DNA of 64,000 nucleotides from CAJQQK01 sp963696075. Its GTDB lineage: Bacteria > Pseudomonadota > Alphaproteobacteria > Rhizobiales > Hyphomicrobiaceae. The stretch lies in assembly GCA_963696075.1 (NCBI GenBank), contig CAVOJD010000010.1, positions 175,542 to 239,541 on the forward strand, written 5' to 3'. Each line of letters opens with the position of its first letter. Position 1 is the first letter of the stretch. The position numbers and the translations under genes were made by a program. The notes beneath the pieces were generated by a model. That model saw only the letters and a program-made list of their open reading frames with translations. It had not been told where the DNA came from and ran no database searches. Shown one piece after another: positions 35,103 through 45,130 of this stretch.

Positions 35103-35981
35103 TTGTCATTAAAACCAACCACCCAGGTCCCGACCATCTACCATCGCCGTATCGGCGACATCGTCGTCACCGCCCTGAGCGACGGCGCCATCGAGCGCAC
35201 CAACGAAATGATGAATGGCGTGCCGGCCGACGAAGGCCAACGCCATCTGACGAAAGCCTTTCGGACCAAGTTCCTGCTCTCGATCAACGCCTTCCTGATC
35301 TGGGCCGGCGATCGTGTGATCCTCGTCGAGACCGGCTCCGGCGACTACCTCGGCCCCGAGGCCGGCAAGCTGCTCGCCAACCTGAGGGCCGCCGGCGTTG
35401 ACCCGGCGGCGATCGACACGATCCTGCTCACCCACATGCACCCGGATCATTCCGCCGGCCTCACCGACATGACCACCGGCCTCGCCAACTTCCCCAACGC
35501 CGAACTCATCACCCACGAGAACGAGCCGGAGCACTGGTTCGACGACGCCGAGATGGCAAAGGGCTCTGAGCGCGAGAAGAAATTGATGTTCCAGCAGGCC
35601 CGCGAGCAGACGGCGCCCTACCGCGATCGCATGAAGACGTTCACACAAGGCGAGGTCGCCCCGGGCATCATCGCGGTGCCGTGCCCTGGCCACACCCCGG
35701 GCCACTCAGCCTTCCTGATTGAAAGCGCCGGCGAGAGCCTGCTGATCTGGGGTGACACCGTCCACATGCCCGAGGTCCAGGTGCCCCGCCCCGAGGTCAC
35801 CATGGTCGTCGACACCGACCCGGCGATGGCCGAAGCCTCCCGCCGCCGCATCTTCGACATGGCGGCATCCGAGCGCCTGCTGGTCACCGGCATGCATTTG
35901 CATTATCCCGGCTTCGGACACGTCGCACGCGAAGGCAACGAGTTCCGCTTCGTGCCGGAGGCGTGGCGCCAGACGTTGTAG
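35103..35981 (+). CDS. MBL-fold metallo-hydrolase
   Basis: 292 residues starting with TTG at 35103, eleven bases after AGGAG. The zinc motif ILLTHMHPDHSAGL gives H111, H113, D115 and H116; later ligands lie in CPGHTPGHSAF and WGDTVHMPE, and the final His in TGMHLHYPG. Architecture is that of AiiA/quorum-quenching-like or general MBL hydrolases with an N-terminal sheet. Substrate unknown. The repeat copy 2 lies in its upstream gap. Confidence 0.88.
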   Translation: MSLKPTTQVPTIYHRRIGDIVVTALSDGAIERTNEMMNGVPADEGQRHLTKAFRTKFLLSINAFLIWAGDRVILVETGSGDYLGPEAGKLLANLRAAGVDPAAIDTILLTHMHPDHSAGLTDMTTGLANFPNAELITHENEPEHWFDDAEMAKGSEREKKLMFQQAREQTAPYRDRMKTFTQGEVAPGIIAVPCPGHTPGHSAFLIESAGESLLIWGDTVHMPEVQVPRPEVTMVVDTDPAMAEASRRRIFDMAASERLLVTGMHLHYPGFGHVAREGNEFRFVPEAWRQTL

Positions 35982-36039
35982 GCCGCGCCGCCGATCAAGC
36001 AGCGGACCTGGGAAGCGGATATCAGAAATCAGGATTGGC

Positions 36040-37437
<1,398 letters not shown>

Positions 37438-37543
37438 GGGCGGCAGCCTGCACAGGGACTTATCCGTCGAACGCTTGACCGAGCGGGCTTCAATCCCCTC
37501 AATTGGCCGTCAGCCAGTTCGCCCAGGACCGGAGCACGGTGCA

Positions 37544-39175
37544 ATGTCATCCAGCCAAAGTCTCGACCCCCGCATGCCCGCCGCGGACGACTGCGTTCTG
37601 CCGAATGTCCTCGCCCGGTTGGCCGAGCGCCGCGCAACGAACACCTGCGCCGTTTTCGACGACGGCACGACGTGGACGAACGCGGACACCTTTGCGCAGT
37701 CTCTCAGTGTCGCCGACGCGCTGGCGCATCTCGGTATCGCGAGAGGCGAGACCGTGATGATCTGGCTGCCGAACGGTCCCCTCGCGCTCAAGGCATGGTT
37801 CGGAACCAATTGCCTCGGTGCCGTTTCCGTTGCCATCAATACGGCCTACCGCGGCGCCATCCTTCAGCACGTTGTCACCAACGCCGACGCGAAAGTCGCG
37901 ATCGTCCATGGTGATCTCCTGGACCGGCTCTTGGAGATCGAACACCGTGGCGCCCTGCGCACGATCATCACGCACGCCAACCAGGTGGCAGACAGGCAGG
38001 CGGCGTTCCGCGCCGCGGGCATCGAGCTGCTCGCCTTCGACGTCCTCGACGCGCCGGCGCCGGGCCGCGCGATTGCAGACCTCGCCCCGTGGGACCTGCA
38101 GTCGATTTGCTACACCTCGGGGACGACCGGTCCTTCGAAGGGGGTGATGTCGAGCTACCTGCACCTGCACACCATGGGCTGGCACTGCACCCCTCATGTC
38201 ACCGCAGACGACCGCTATCTGATCAACCTCCCCCTGTTCCACGTCGGCGGAACGCTTTTCACAACCGGCGCACTCGCGCGCAACGCTTCCATTGCGGTGA
38301 TGTCGGCGTTCTCCACCCCGACTTTCCTTTCCGACGCCACCGCCCTCGGGGCCACCGAATGCCTGCTGCTTGGCTCGATGGCAGGCTTCCTGATGCGCAC
38401 CGCCCCGAGCGCCGCCGACCGCGCGCACAGTTTCCGCCGCTTGATGGTCATTCCGCTCAGCGAGGATGTCAGCGCATTTTCGAAGCGTTTCGGCGTCGAC
38501 ATCTACACGCTCTTCAACATGAGCGAGATCTCCGCGCCGATCATTTCCGAATTGAACCCGACCGCGCTCGGCACGTGTGGCCGCCTGCGCGATGGTGTCG
38601 AGGCCCGCATCGTTGACGAGAACGATTGTGAGGTCGCGACCGGCACCGCCGGTGAGCTCATCTTGCGTGCTGCGTGCCCTTGGACAATGGCCACGGGCTA
38701 CTACAAGATGCCGGAGGCGACCGCAACGGCATGGCGCAACGGCTGGTTCCATACCGGCGACATGTTCCGGGTCGATGATCGGGGCAACTATTTCTTCGTC
38801 GACCGGGCCAAGGACGCCATCCGCCGCCGCGGTGAGAACATCTCCTCGTTCGAGGTTGAGGAACAGGTCCTGGCCCACCCGGCGGTGCAGGAAGCCGCCG
38901 TTGTCGGCGTTGCGGGCGATGGTGGTGAGCAGGATGTGCTGGCCGTCGTGGTCGCAAAGCCGGACCAGACGGTCGATCCCGCCGAACTGATTGAATTCCT
39001 GATCCCGCGCCTGCCGCACTTCATGGTGCCGCGCTACGTGCGTCTCGTCGAGGCCTTGCCGAAGACACCAACAGCGAAGATCGAAAAGCACACGCTGCGC
39101 GCCGAAGGCATTGCCTCCGGCGCCTGGGACCGGGAGACCGCGGGCATCCATGTGCGGCGCCAGCGTCTGACGTGA
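37544..39175 (+). CDS. AMP-forming acyl-CoA ligase (CaiC-like)
   Basis: 543 residues from the ATG at 37544. Adenylation motif YTSGTTGPSKG (190-200); PLFHVGGTLFTTGAL; the FNMSEISAP loop; GWFHTGDMFRVDDRGNYFFVDRAKDAIRRRGENISSFEVEEQV; and the catalytic Lys in PKTPTAKIEKHTLR. This is closest in style to crotonobetaine/carnitine-CoA ligases and medium-chain ligases. It makes an acyl-CoA from acid, ATP and CoA. It sits after sthA on the same strand, with about 105 bp between. Confidence 0.92.
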   Translation: MSSSQSLDPRMPAADDCVLPNVLARLAERRATNTCAVFDDGTTWTNADTFAQSLSVADALAHLGIARGETVMIWLPNGPLALKAWFGTNCLGAVSVAINTAYRGAILQHVVTNADAKVAIVHGDLLDRLLEIEHRGALRTIITHANQVADRQAAFRAAGIELLAFDVLDAPAPGRAIADLAPWDLQSICYTSGTTGPSKGVMSSYLHLHTMGWHCTPHVTADDRYLINLPLFHVGGTLFTTGALARNASIAVMSAFSTPTFLSDATALGATECLLLGSMAGFLMRTAPSAADRAHSFRRLMVIPLSEDVSAFSKRFGVDIYTLFNMSEISAPIISELNPTALGTCGRLRDGVEARIVDENDCEVATGTAGELILRAACPWTMATGYYKMPEATATAWRNGWFHTGDMFRVDDRGNYFFVDRAKDAIRRRGENISSFEVEEQVLAHPAVQEAAVVGVAGDGGEQDVLAVVVAKPDQTVDPAELIEFLIPRLPHFMVPRYVRLVEALPKTPTAKIEKHTLRAEGIASGAWDRETAGIHVRRQRLT

Positions 39176-39262
39176 GCATTGAAATCGCAGCCACGCCGCA
39201 TATCGGTGTTGAACCGGGGTGCGAAGGGCGCCAATGAGGCAGATCAGATCGAAGGAAGCCCG

Positions 39263-39595
39263 ATGAAGATCCCACCATCACCTTTTACGGTAACCGACTG
39301 GTCAAAAGTGACCCCGACCGAACATCCCGGCGAAACCGGTGTTGCGCTCTGGCGCACATTGAATGTCGGCGACCTTCGCATCCGTCATGTTGAATACTCA
39401 GCCGGTTATCTGGCCGACCATTGGTGTGACCGCGGTCACGTATTTTACGTGCTCGAAGGCGAGTTGGTGTCGGAGCTGAAGGATGGCCGCAAAACGGTGA
39501 TGACGGCTGGCATGAGCTATCACGTCTCAGACTTTGGCGACGCGCCCCATCGCTCATCGACCAGGAACGGGGCAAAGATGTTCATCGTCGACTAA
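39263..39595 (+). CDS. DHCW-motif cupin protein, 110 aa
   Basis: From the ATG at 39263 the product is a single-domain beta-barrel with SAGYLADHWCDRGHVFYVLEGELVSELKDG in the middle: DHWC plus the His of RGHVFY are likely metal ligands, and HVSDFGDAPHRSSTRNGAKMFIVD is the closing strand set. It matches the small DHCW cupin family of unknown function. AGGAAG precedes the start. A decayed second copy of its 3' half lies at 41186-41232. Confidence 0.85.
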   Translation: MKIPPSPFTVTDWSKVTPTEHPGETGVALWRTLNVGDLRIRHVEYSAGYLADHWCDRGHVFYVLEGELVSELKDGRKTVMTAGMSYHVSDFGDAPHRSSTRNGAKMFIVD

Positions 39596-39916
39596 ATCCG
39601 GCGGACGCCCCGGCGCCAATTGCAGCAAAGGCGGCCCGGCTTTCCGCGCCAATGTCGAGCCGTAGGGACTCGAGATCCTCGGCGTCCACGAACGGATACA
39701 ACCGGTTGTTTTAAGGGGCGTGGGTGGCCCTTGGGCGCTTGGTATCAGGAAGGCTGTCGGCAAAGGGACGGGCGCCGACATCGCCCGGTAATGCCGCCGG
39801 GGTCCGGGCTCGTGAAGTGTCACGGATGCCGGCCCGAGGACAAGGGGGCGGCGAGCGCTTTTGGACGCCGCCGCCACCCTATGTCCGCTGCGTGGTCGTT
39901 GCGTGGACCATTGATC
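39596..39916. other. Gap after the cupin gene; contains a collapsed copy of the sthA 3' end
   Basis: 321 bp without a supported gene. At 39668-39714, GAGATCCTCGGCGTCCAC matches sthA 37255-37272 (17/18) and is joined directly to a copy of the last eight sthA codons (NGYNRLF and stop, 21/24), with about 140 bp deleted between them. The rest is GC-rich and unassigned. Confidence 0.6.
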
Positions 39917-40894
39917 TCACGGCCAAACAGGTGCGCCGGTCAGTCCTGCGGTTTCTGGCAGGCCGCAGATCAGGTTCGCATTCTGTACCGCTTGACCGGC
40001 TGCTCCCTTGCCAAGATTGTCAACGACGCCCATCGCAATCACCAGGTTGCGCTCTGGATCGGCCGCATAACTTGCGAGCGCGAGATTCGAGCCGGTGGCC
40101 CATTTCGTCTGTGGCGGATTGTCGGTGACGCGCACGAACGCCCGCCCCGCATAGAAGCGCCGGGCCGCATCCAGGCATTGGCCCGTGGTGGCGCGGCCGC
40201 GGCAGTAGATGGTGGTGAGGATGCCGCGGGTCATCGGCACCAGATGCGGCGTGAACACCAGCCCTGCCGAGCTGCCGCCGCTCAAGTGCTCGATCGTCCG
40301 GGCAATCTCAGGCATGTGGACATGTTTGATGAGACCGTACGGCACCAGGTTCTCGTTGCTCTCCGCATAGCCGAACTTGCTCTCACCGCCACCCCGGCCA
40401 GCGCCGGAGATGCCGGTCTTGGCGTCAATCACGATGTTGCCAGGCTCGATCAGCTTGTCGACCAGGAGCGGCGCCAACGCGGTCAGCGCCGCCGCCGGGA
40501 AGCAGCCGGGATTGGCGACGCGGTCCTGACCCTTGATCTGGGTTGGCCAGATATCGGCCAGGCCATACGCCCAACCCTCAGTGTATCGGTGATCGCCGCC
40601 GATATCGACGATCTTCACGTCCTTCGGGACGCGCGCCAATCCCTCGGCCGAGGAGCCCGTGGGCAGCGAGGCGAAAAGCACGTCGAGCTTCGGCAGGGCC
40701 TCCGGGTCCCACGTCTCGATGACGAGGCCAGCGAGTTCGGGCGGCACGCCAGGGAAGCGGTCCACCAGCCGGCTGCCCGCGCTCCCCTCGCCCGCGGCGT
40801 AGACGAGCTCGAACGACGGATGGCTCGCGACAAGGCGCATCGCCTCGCCGCCGCCAAAACCGCTGATGCCGACGATGCCAACGCGAATGCTCAT
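39917..40894 (-). CDS. argC: N-acetyl-gamma-glutamyl-phosphate reductase
   Basis: 325 residues; ATG at 40894 with AGGAGG eight bases upstream. NAD(P)-binding VGIVGISGFGGGEAMRLVASHP; catalytic Cys131 in VANPGCFPAAAL; TGISGAGRGG and the HLVPMTRGILTT segment. It makes N-acetylglutamate semialdehyde in arginine synthesis. The Gly-Gly-Gly-Glu at the start (usually Gly-Tyr-x-Gly-x-Glu) is a mild variant. It lies alone on the minus strand among sthA/cupin remnants. Confidence 0.94.
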   Translation of the reverse strand: MSIRVGIVGISGFGGGEAMRLVASHPSFELVYAAGEGSAGSRLVDRFPGVPPELAGLVIETWDPEALPKLDVLFASLPTGSSAEGLARVPKDVKIVDIGGDHRYTEGWAYGLADIWPTQIKGQDRVANPGCFPAAALTALAPLLVDKLIEPGNIVIDAKTGISGAGRGGGESKFGYAESNENLVPYGLIKHVHMPEIARTIEHLSGGSSAGLVFTPHLVPMTRGILTTIYCRGRATTGQCLDAARRFYAGRAFVRVTDNPPQTKWATGSNLALASYAADPERNLVIAMGVVDNLGKGAAGQAVQNANLICGLPETAGLTGAPVWP

Positions 40895-40967
40895 AGTGGT
40901 GTCCTCCTGATCGGTTTCCGTTGGTTAACCCCAACGCCCCAAGGCAAGAAAGACGCCCCCACGACAA

Positions 40968-40996
40968 CAAAAAAGCCGCGCACGGGGCGCGGCTTG
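40968..40996 (-). terminator. Intrinsic terminator, minus strand
   Basis: On the minus strand, AAGCCGCGC and GCGCGGCTT form a stem around CCCGT, followed by TTTTTTG. It would stop transcripts from the DsrE/DUF2946 side before argC. Confidence 0.75.
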
Positions 40997-41079
40997 CGGA
41001 TGATCGCGTTGCTTTAAACGTGCGTCACCGTTCTCGCGCCATGAAGGGCAAGGCAGAACGTCGGCGTCGCTGGTTCAAA

Positions 41080-41306
41080 GTTGTAGTCATGGCGGCACGA
41101 GTACGGATTCCGAATGTCAAAGTCAATCAATACTCGTTTGGATGCATCCATTTTGAGACAGCAGGCCCGCTCCTGGCCGAAGCCCTGTCGGAGTTGAAGG
41201 ATGGCCGCAAACGGTGACGACGGCTGGAATACCGCGCTCAATTACCCAGACGAGGGCCGAGGCGCTTCGCGTCGCGGCGCTCAATGGGTATGATCGGTTG
41301 TTCTAG
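41080..41306 (+). pseudogene. Remnant: cupin 3' part joined to sthA 3' end
   Basis: At 41186-41232 the sequence matches the cupin gene (SELKDGRK and the following bases TGACGGCTGGAAT) with one base lost, so the frame stops early. Directly after, 41234-41306 matches the last ~70 bp of sthA (YPTMAEAYRVAALNGYNRLF in the intact gene) with several changes, ending with TATGATCGGTTGTTCTAG. The upstream bases 41080-41180 may be a more diverged cupin part (NQYSFG). So pieces of two neighbouring genes were duplicated and decayed here. Confidence 0.7.
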
Positions 41307-41379
41307 CTCGTCGCCCTGGCAACCAGCCGCTTCAGCTTGGCAAGCGCCGTTTCGTGGTCTTCACCGAACGCGATTGTGT

Positions 41380-41847
41380 TCACCAGCTGAGCGTCTTGAC
41401 GTTGGGGTCGAAAAGGAGCCCGGAGACCAGCTTCCAGTTGCCCATCTTCACGCCCTCGATGTAGTCGGCCTCCGTCAACCCGGCCGCTTGCGAGCAGGCC
41501 TGGCACATGATCACCGTTCCACCGTCCTTGATGAACGCCTTGAGCATGTCCTGGATCGACATGTTCTTGTCGCGCAACAGGCCGTGGACGTGGGACGCGC
41601 GTTTTTTGTCGGCCAGATAGACCGCGCGCACGTTGAGCCAGATCGCCACCGGCTTGTGTCCACTCTTGAGCGCCTTTTCGTGCGCGAACATGATCGCTTT
41701 GGCGGCCGACCACGTGTCGTCGGTCGTCAGGTTGACGAACAGGCCCGGCTTCGAGTCCTGCGCGTTGGCGTCGGCCGGCCAGAATGCACCGGCAAGAACG
41801 ATCGCGGCCATCGTCAGGGCGGCGAGGATGTTTGGTTGAGGTCGCAT
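41380..41847 (-). CDS. Exported DsrE-family protein
   Basis: 155 residues from the ATG at 41847 (GAAGGAA upstream). Signal peptide about 1-29 (ILAALTMAAIVLAGAFWPADANA). Then GLFVNLTTDDTWSAAKAIMFAHEKALKSGHKPVAIWLN and IMCQACSQAAGLTEADYI, the DsrE/F-like fold with two Cys (CQAC). The periplasmic location is unusual for DsrE sulfur-relay proteins. Last of three genes with DUF2946 and the Met/His-rich barrel, suggesting metal or sulfur handling in the periplasm. Confidence 0.78.
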   Translation of the reverse strand: MRPQPNILAALTMAAIVLAGAFWPADANAQDSKPGLFVNLTTDDTWSAAKAIMFAHEKALKSGHKPVAIWLNVRAVYLADKKRASHVHGLLRDKNMSIQDMLKAFIKDGGTVIMCQACSQAAGLTEADYIEGVKMGNWKLVSGLLFDPNVKTLSW

Positions 41848-41929
41848 GCTTGGTTCCTTCTCTGTTTTGCTTGGGTTGGGAAGTTGATGGGCGCGCGGCC
41901 GGTCTGCTGGCCGCGGCCCGCTTTTCATC

Positions 41930-43090
41930 TCAGAACGCGACGCTGGCCGTTACTTGCGCAGACCAGTCCCGCTCGAGCTGCGGTCCGTTCGTGTCCTGAT
42001 AGAGAGGCTTGCCAAACTCGGCACCGAGACGCGCCATTCCGAAACCCGGAATCATTGTGCGCGCATTGAAGCCGACAAAGGCTTCGATGCGTTCGCCACC
42101 GTAGAACGCCGGATTGGCGCCGCGCCCCGCACCGTTGATCTGTGGGTCACGGCCGTGGATCGCTTCCTGCGTGCTCGCTTCGATCCGCAGCGTGGCGGAC
42201 AGGCTTTTGTCGAAGCCGTACGAGACCCAACCGGTCAGCGCGTGACGGTCTCCCCACCGATAGCCCTCGTTGTTCTCATCCTCGAGCGCGATCCGGCCGC
42301 GGTACTGAACTCCGAAATTGAAGCGGTCGTGATGAGCCAGGAACGTGAGCCGCGGCGCGAGATCGAATGTGCCAGTGCCGAGCTGAAGGCCGTACATCGC
42401 TCGGACCTCCCGACGCATCCCGTTCGGCATCAAAGGTCGAATCCGTTCCGTGATCGACCCCGTCGGCAAGAATACGCCGAGGCCGCCATTCCATTGAAAG
42501 CTGCCGCTTTTGAATAGCCGCAAATCGGCGCCAATCCGTGTATCGCCAAGGCCGGACGTCGCTACGGTGTTGGTGCCGAGCCGCGTGGTCCCCATCATCC
42601 CTTGAAAGGTCAGGGCAGTCATTTCCTTGCGCACATACATCGTGCCGGCCGTCACACTGAGCCAAGGCGTAAGCCCATGCGCCACGCTCAGCATTTGCAT
42701 GTGGCCGCTCATTTCGAGTGGCACCATGCGGATCTGGCCCGGTGGCGCGTTCACGTTCGGAACGTCGCGCACGACGTCCTCCGGCGTCACGTCGCGCGTG
42801 CCGATTCTGAGACCCTCCATGTGCATCCACTTCGAGGAATACATCATCATCGTCTTGCCGGGTGGCGGCATGCGCGAGCCCATCACGCCGGCAGGCGGCG
42901 GCAGCATCATGTGGTGCCCGCCATGTCCTGGCATGCTGCCATTGCCGGCAGGCATCCGCATGCCGGGCTCCTGGCCGGCGTGTTGGGCATGGGCGCGATA
43001 GCCACTTGTGAGCGCAGCCATCGTAATCGCGCTCGCAAGCGCAATCTGTGCCCCTAACCGCAAGGTTCGGGGTGAAAATAGAGTTGCCAT
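41930..43090 (-). CDS. Outer-membrane barrel protein with Met/His-rich N-terminus
   Basis: 386 residues. Signal peptide to about residue 35 (SGYRAHAQ). Residues ~36-80 are packed with Met, His, Gly and Pro (GHGGHHMMLPPPAGVMG, MMMYSSKWMHMEGLR), a pattern used for copper or other soft metals. The rest has alternating strands (TRIGADLRLFKSG, GTFDLAPRLTFLAHHDRFNFGVQYRGRI) and ends in a terminal Phe (TASVAF), typical of outer-membrane beta-barrels of the phenol/MetA-like transporter family. Upstream on the strand is the DUF2946 gene. Confidence 0.72.
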   Translation of the reverse strand: MATLFSPRTLRLGAQIALASAITMAALTSGYRAHAQHAGQEPGMRMPAGNGSMPGHGGHHMMLPPPAGVMGSRMPPPGKTMMMYSSKWMHMEGLRIGTRDVTPEDVVRDVPNVNAPPGQIRMVPLEMSGHMQMLSVAHGLTPWLSVTAGTMYVRKEMTALTFQGMMGTTRLGTNTVATSGLGDTRIGADLRLFKSGSFQWNGGLGVFLPTGSITERIRPLMPNGMRREVRAMYGLQLGTGTFDLAPRLTFLAHHDRFNFGVQYRGRIALEDENNEGYRWGDRHALTGWVSYGFDKSLSATLRIEASTQEAIHGRDPQINGAGRGANPAFYGGERIEAFVGFNARTMIPGFGMARLGAEFGKPLYQDTNGPQLERDWSAQVTASVAF

Positions 43091-43171
43091 GTTTCAGGTC
43101 ATCCCGATCGAGAAAACAATAGGCATGCCGGCGCACCTGGTCCGAAAACCGGGGCGGCATGAGCTGCTAGA

Positions 43172-43549
43172 TCAGATCGAGAGGAAGATGGGAGGGCCGC
43201 GGGCATAGCGCACCGCAAGGGGGCGACGCCTCAGTTGGAAGTTCCGCGCCCGGTCGTGCGCGATGCGCTCGGCCCAGCGTTCCACGACGACATCGACCGC
43301 TGCGGTGGCTGTCATCGCCAGCGGCGGCGGACCGTAGGCGCAAGTGATGCTTTCGCCGTCGCTGTGTTCATTAGGTTCGACCGGTTGGCCGAATTCATCG
43401 ACGGTTACGATCTTGGTGCCTTGCGAGGAGCAAACGACGACTTGGAACAAGTCCGCCCCAGATGCCCCCGGCGCTAGCATAAAGCCCGGTGGCAACAGTG
43501 CCCGGATCGCAAATGCGATCACAAATATCCATGCGGCGCGTTTGGCCAT
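43172..43549 (-). CDS. DUF2946 family protein
   Basis: 125 residues from the ATG at 43549. One N-terminal helix (AAWIFVIAFAIRALLPPGFML) in which RxLLPPGFM is the family's start motif, then FQVVVCSSQGTK and SITCAYGPPPLA carrying the two conserved Cys regions. DUF2946 genes often sit in copper-responsive loci in alphaproteobacteria; here a Met/His-rich barrel follows, which supports that. It lies downstream of the Rieske oxygenase gene on the same strand, 85 bp apart. Confidence 0.75.
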   Translation of the reverse strand: MAKRAAWIFVIAFAIRALLPPGFMLAPGASGADLFQVVVCSSQGTKIVTVDEFGQPVEPNEHSDGESITCAYGPPPLAMTATAAVDVVVERWAERIAHDRARNFQLRRRPLAVRYARGPPIFLSI

Positions 43550-43634
43550 GTCGTGTGCAGTGGCTGCTTCGTCGTTTTGTGACGATAGCCGGCTGCCCTG
43601 CCGAGGAAAATGCGACAATTTTGGGCGCGCAGTG

Positions 43635-44969
43635 TTACTCCGCAGCCTCTTCCCCCTCAACAACCAATCCCGTCGGATGCCCGAAGCGTTCGACCATCAC
43701 ATCGCGCAACCTCTTCGACTTGTGCGTGATGCACGCGCCGGACCGGACGCGATGCGCTTCATGCGCCTTGGCCGCCGGCGGCTCGACACCGCGTGCGAGA
43801 TCCCGCGCGCTATCCATCAACAGCTTGCGAAAGCGCATGATGCCGAGGTCCGTTGGCCCGAGATGCTCGCGCGTCCGGTCCGCGATCGGCCCCTGGCTGT
43901 CCTGCACCGCGGCGTCCTGCTCCGAAACGCCCTTGATGCCCATGTAGCTCGACGTGCGCTGCGCGCTGCGGTCGATCAGATAGTTGTTCGCCTTGGTGCG
44001 AAGCGGCACATAGTTTTCGTCGATCTCTGCAAAGATCGCGCCGCCGTTGGCGTAGCTCTCACGTTCCTCATCCGTCAGCGGCCGCTCCGGGTTCCACGCA
44101 TAACAATAGATCCAGCAGTTGCCGTCGGTGAACGGCACGAACGTCTGCCCGAACATCGTCTGCCCTGGCAACGCGCTCGGCGTATAGGTGTGGAACGGCA
44201 TCAGGTACTGCGCGATCCGCCAGTAAAGATCATCCGTCTCGGTAACCCGCCCGCCGCCGATCACGAGGCCCGCATCGTGCGGCTCCGCCTGGATCACGGG
44301 CCGCGGGTCCTTGGCGATCCACTTGGTCAGGTTCCCCGTCATCCGCGCGATCGGCATCACGAGGTGCTTGTCGACGTCGAGGTCTTCGTCTTCCTGCTTG
44401 TCGAAAACGAGGTGCGTATAGGTGAAGTGTGCGGTGTCGATCGACCCTTCGAGGGCCTGCACCCAGTTGCAGTCCTGCCATTTCTTCGAGACGAACCGGT
44501 GCGACGGCGACACCATCCCGAATTCCATGTGTGGCAACGCCGGCATGCGATCCGCAGGCCCCATGTAGACCCAGACAATGTCCGCGAACTCCCGCGCCGG
44601 ATACGCCTTGATGCGCATGCCGTCCTTGGCGTTGAGATCGGGATAGCTCGTCGGCATGTCGACGCACTGGCCCGTAACGTCGAACTTCCAGCCGTGATAG
44701 ACGCAGCGGATGCCGCATTCCTCGTTGCGCCCGAGCCAGAGGTTCGCGCCCCGGTGCGGGCAATATTGGTCGATCACGCCGACCCGGCCTTCGGTGTCGC
44801 GAAACGCCAACAGTTCCTCGCCGAGAACCGTGATCTTTTTCGGCTCGCCATCGGGTTCCGGCACTTCTTCCGACAGGATCGCCGGCACCCAGAACCGCCG
44901 GATCAATTCTCCCATCGCGGTTCCAGAATCGCTCTCGGTCAGAAACCTGTTGTCTTCTGCACTCAGCAT
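43635..44969 (-). CDS. Rieske non-heme iron oxygenase, alpha subunit
   Basis: 444 residues. Rieske cluster C70-x-H72 and C89-x2-H92 (YCPHRGANL, CVYHGWKFD). Mononuclear iron site D178-x2-H181-x4-H186 in ALEGSIDTAHFTYTH. The architecture resembles phthalate 4,5-dioxygenase/vanillate demethylase-type oxygenases. It needs a reductase, and none is encoded beside it. GGAGGTGC lies upstream of the ATG. Substrate unknown, probably an aromatic acid or ether. Confidence 0.93.
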   Translation of the reverse strand: MLSAEDNRFLTESDSGTAMGELIRRFWVPAILSEEVPEPDGEPKKITVLGEELLAFRDTEGRVGVIDQYCPHRGANLWLGRNEECGIRCVYHGWKFDVTGQCVDMPTSYPDLNAKDGMRIKAYPAREFADIVWVYMGPADRMPALPHMEFGMVSPSHRFVSKKWQDCNWVQALEGSIDTAHFTYTHLVFDKQEDEDLDVDKHLVMPIARMTGNLTKWIAKDPRPVIQAEPHDAGLVIGGGRVTETDDLYWRIAQYLMPFHTYTPSALPGQTMFGQTFVPFTDGNCWIYCYAWNPERPLTDEERESYANGGAIFAEIDENYVPLRTKANNYLIDRSAQRTSSYMGIKGVSEQDAAVQDSQGPIADRTREHLGPTDLGIMRFRKLLMDSARDLARGVEPPAAKAHEAHRVRSGACITHKSKRLRDVMVERFGHPTGLVVEGEEAAE

Positions 44970-45130
44970 GGCGCACCTCCCGGGTTGGTTTTGCCCCAGT
45001 CAAGGCCGAAGCGAGAACGCGGTCAAGTCCGGCCCGTATCAGGGCCGAACGATCGAAAACCGGACAGCCTGTCACGCAACGTTAATCTGGATTGAACGGC
45101 ATCGTAATTCGGTTCGCCGATACTGTCCGT

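Noticed and set aside
37547..39151. 534-codon minus-strand frame
   Set aside because: Mirror of the AMP-forming CoA ligase; composition is typical of an antisense shadow.
43344..45095. Long open frame (583 codons) on the plus strand
   Set aside because: It is antisense to the Rieske oxygenase gene, which has full catalytic motifs; the frame is rich in Arg, His and Pro without any family motif and reflects high GC.
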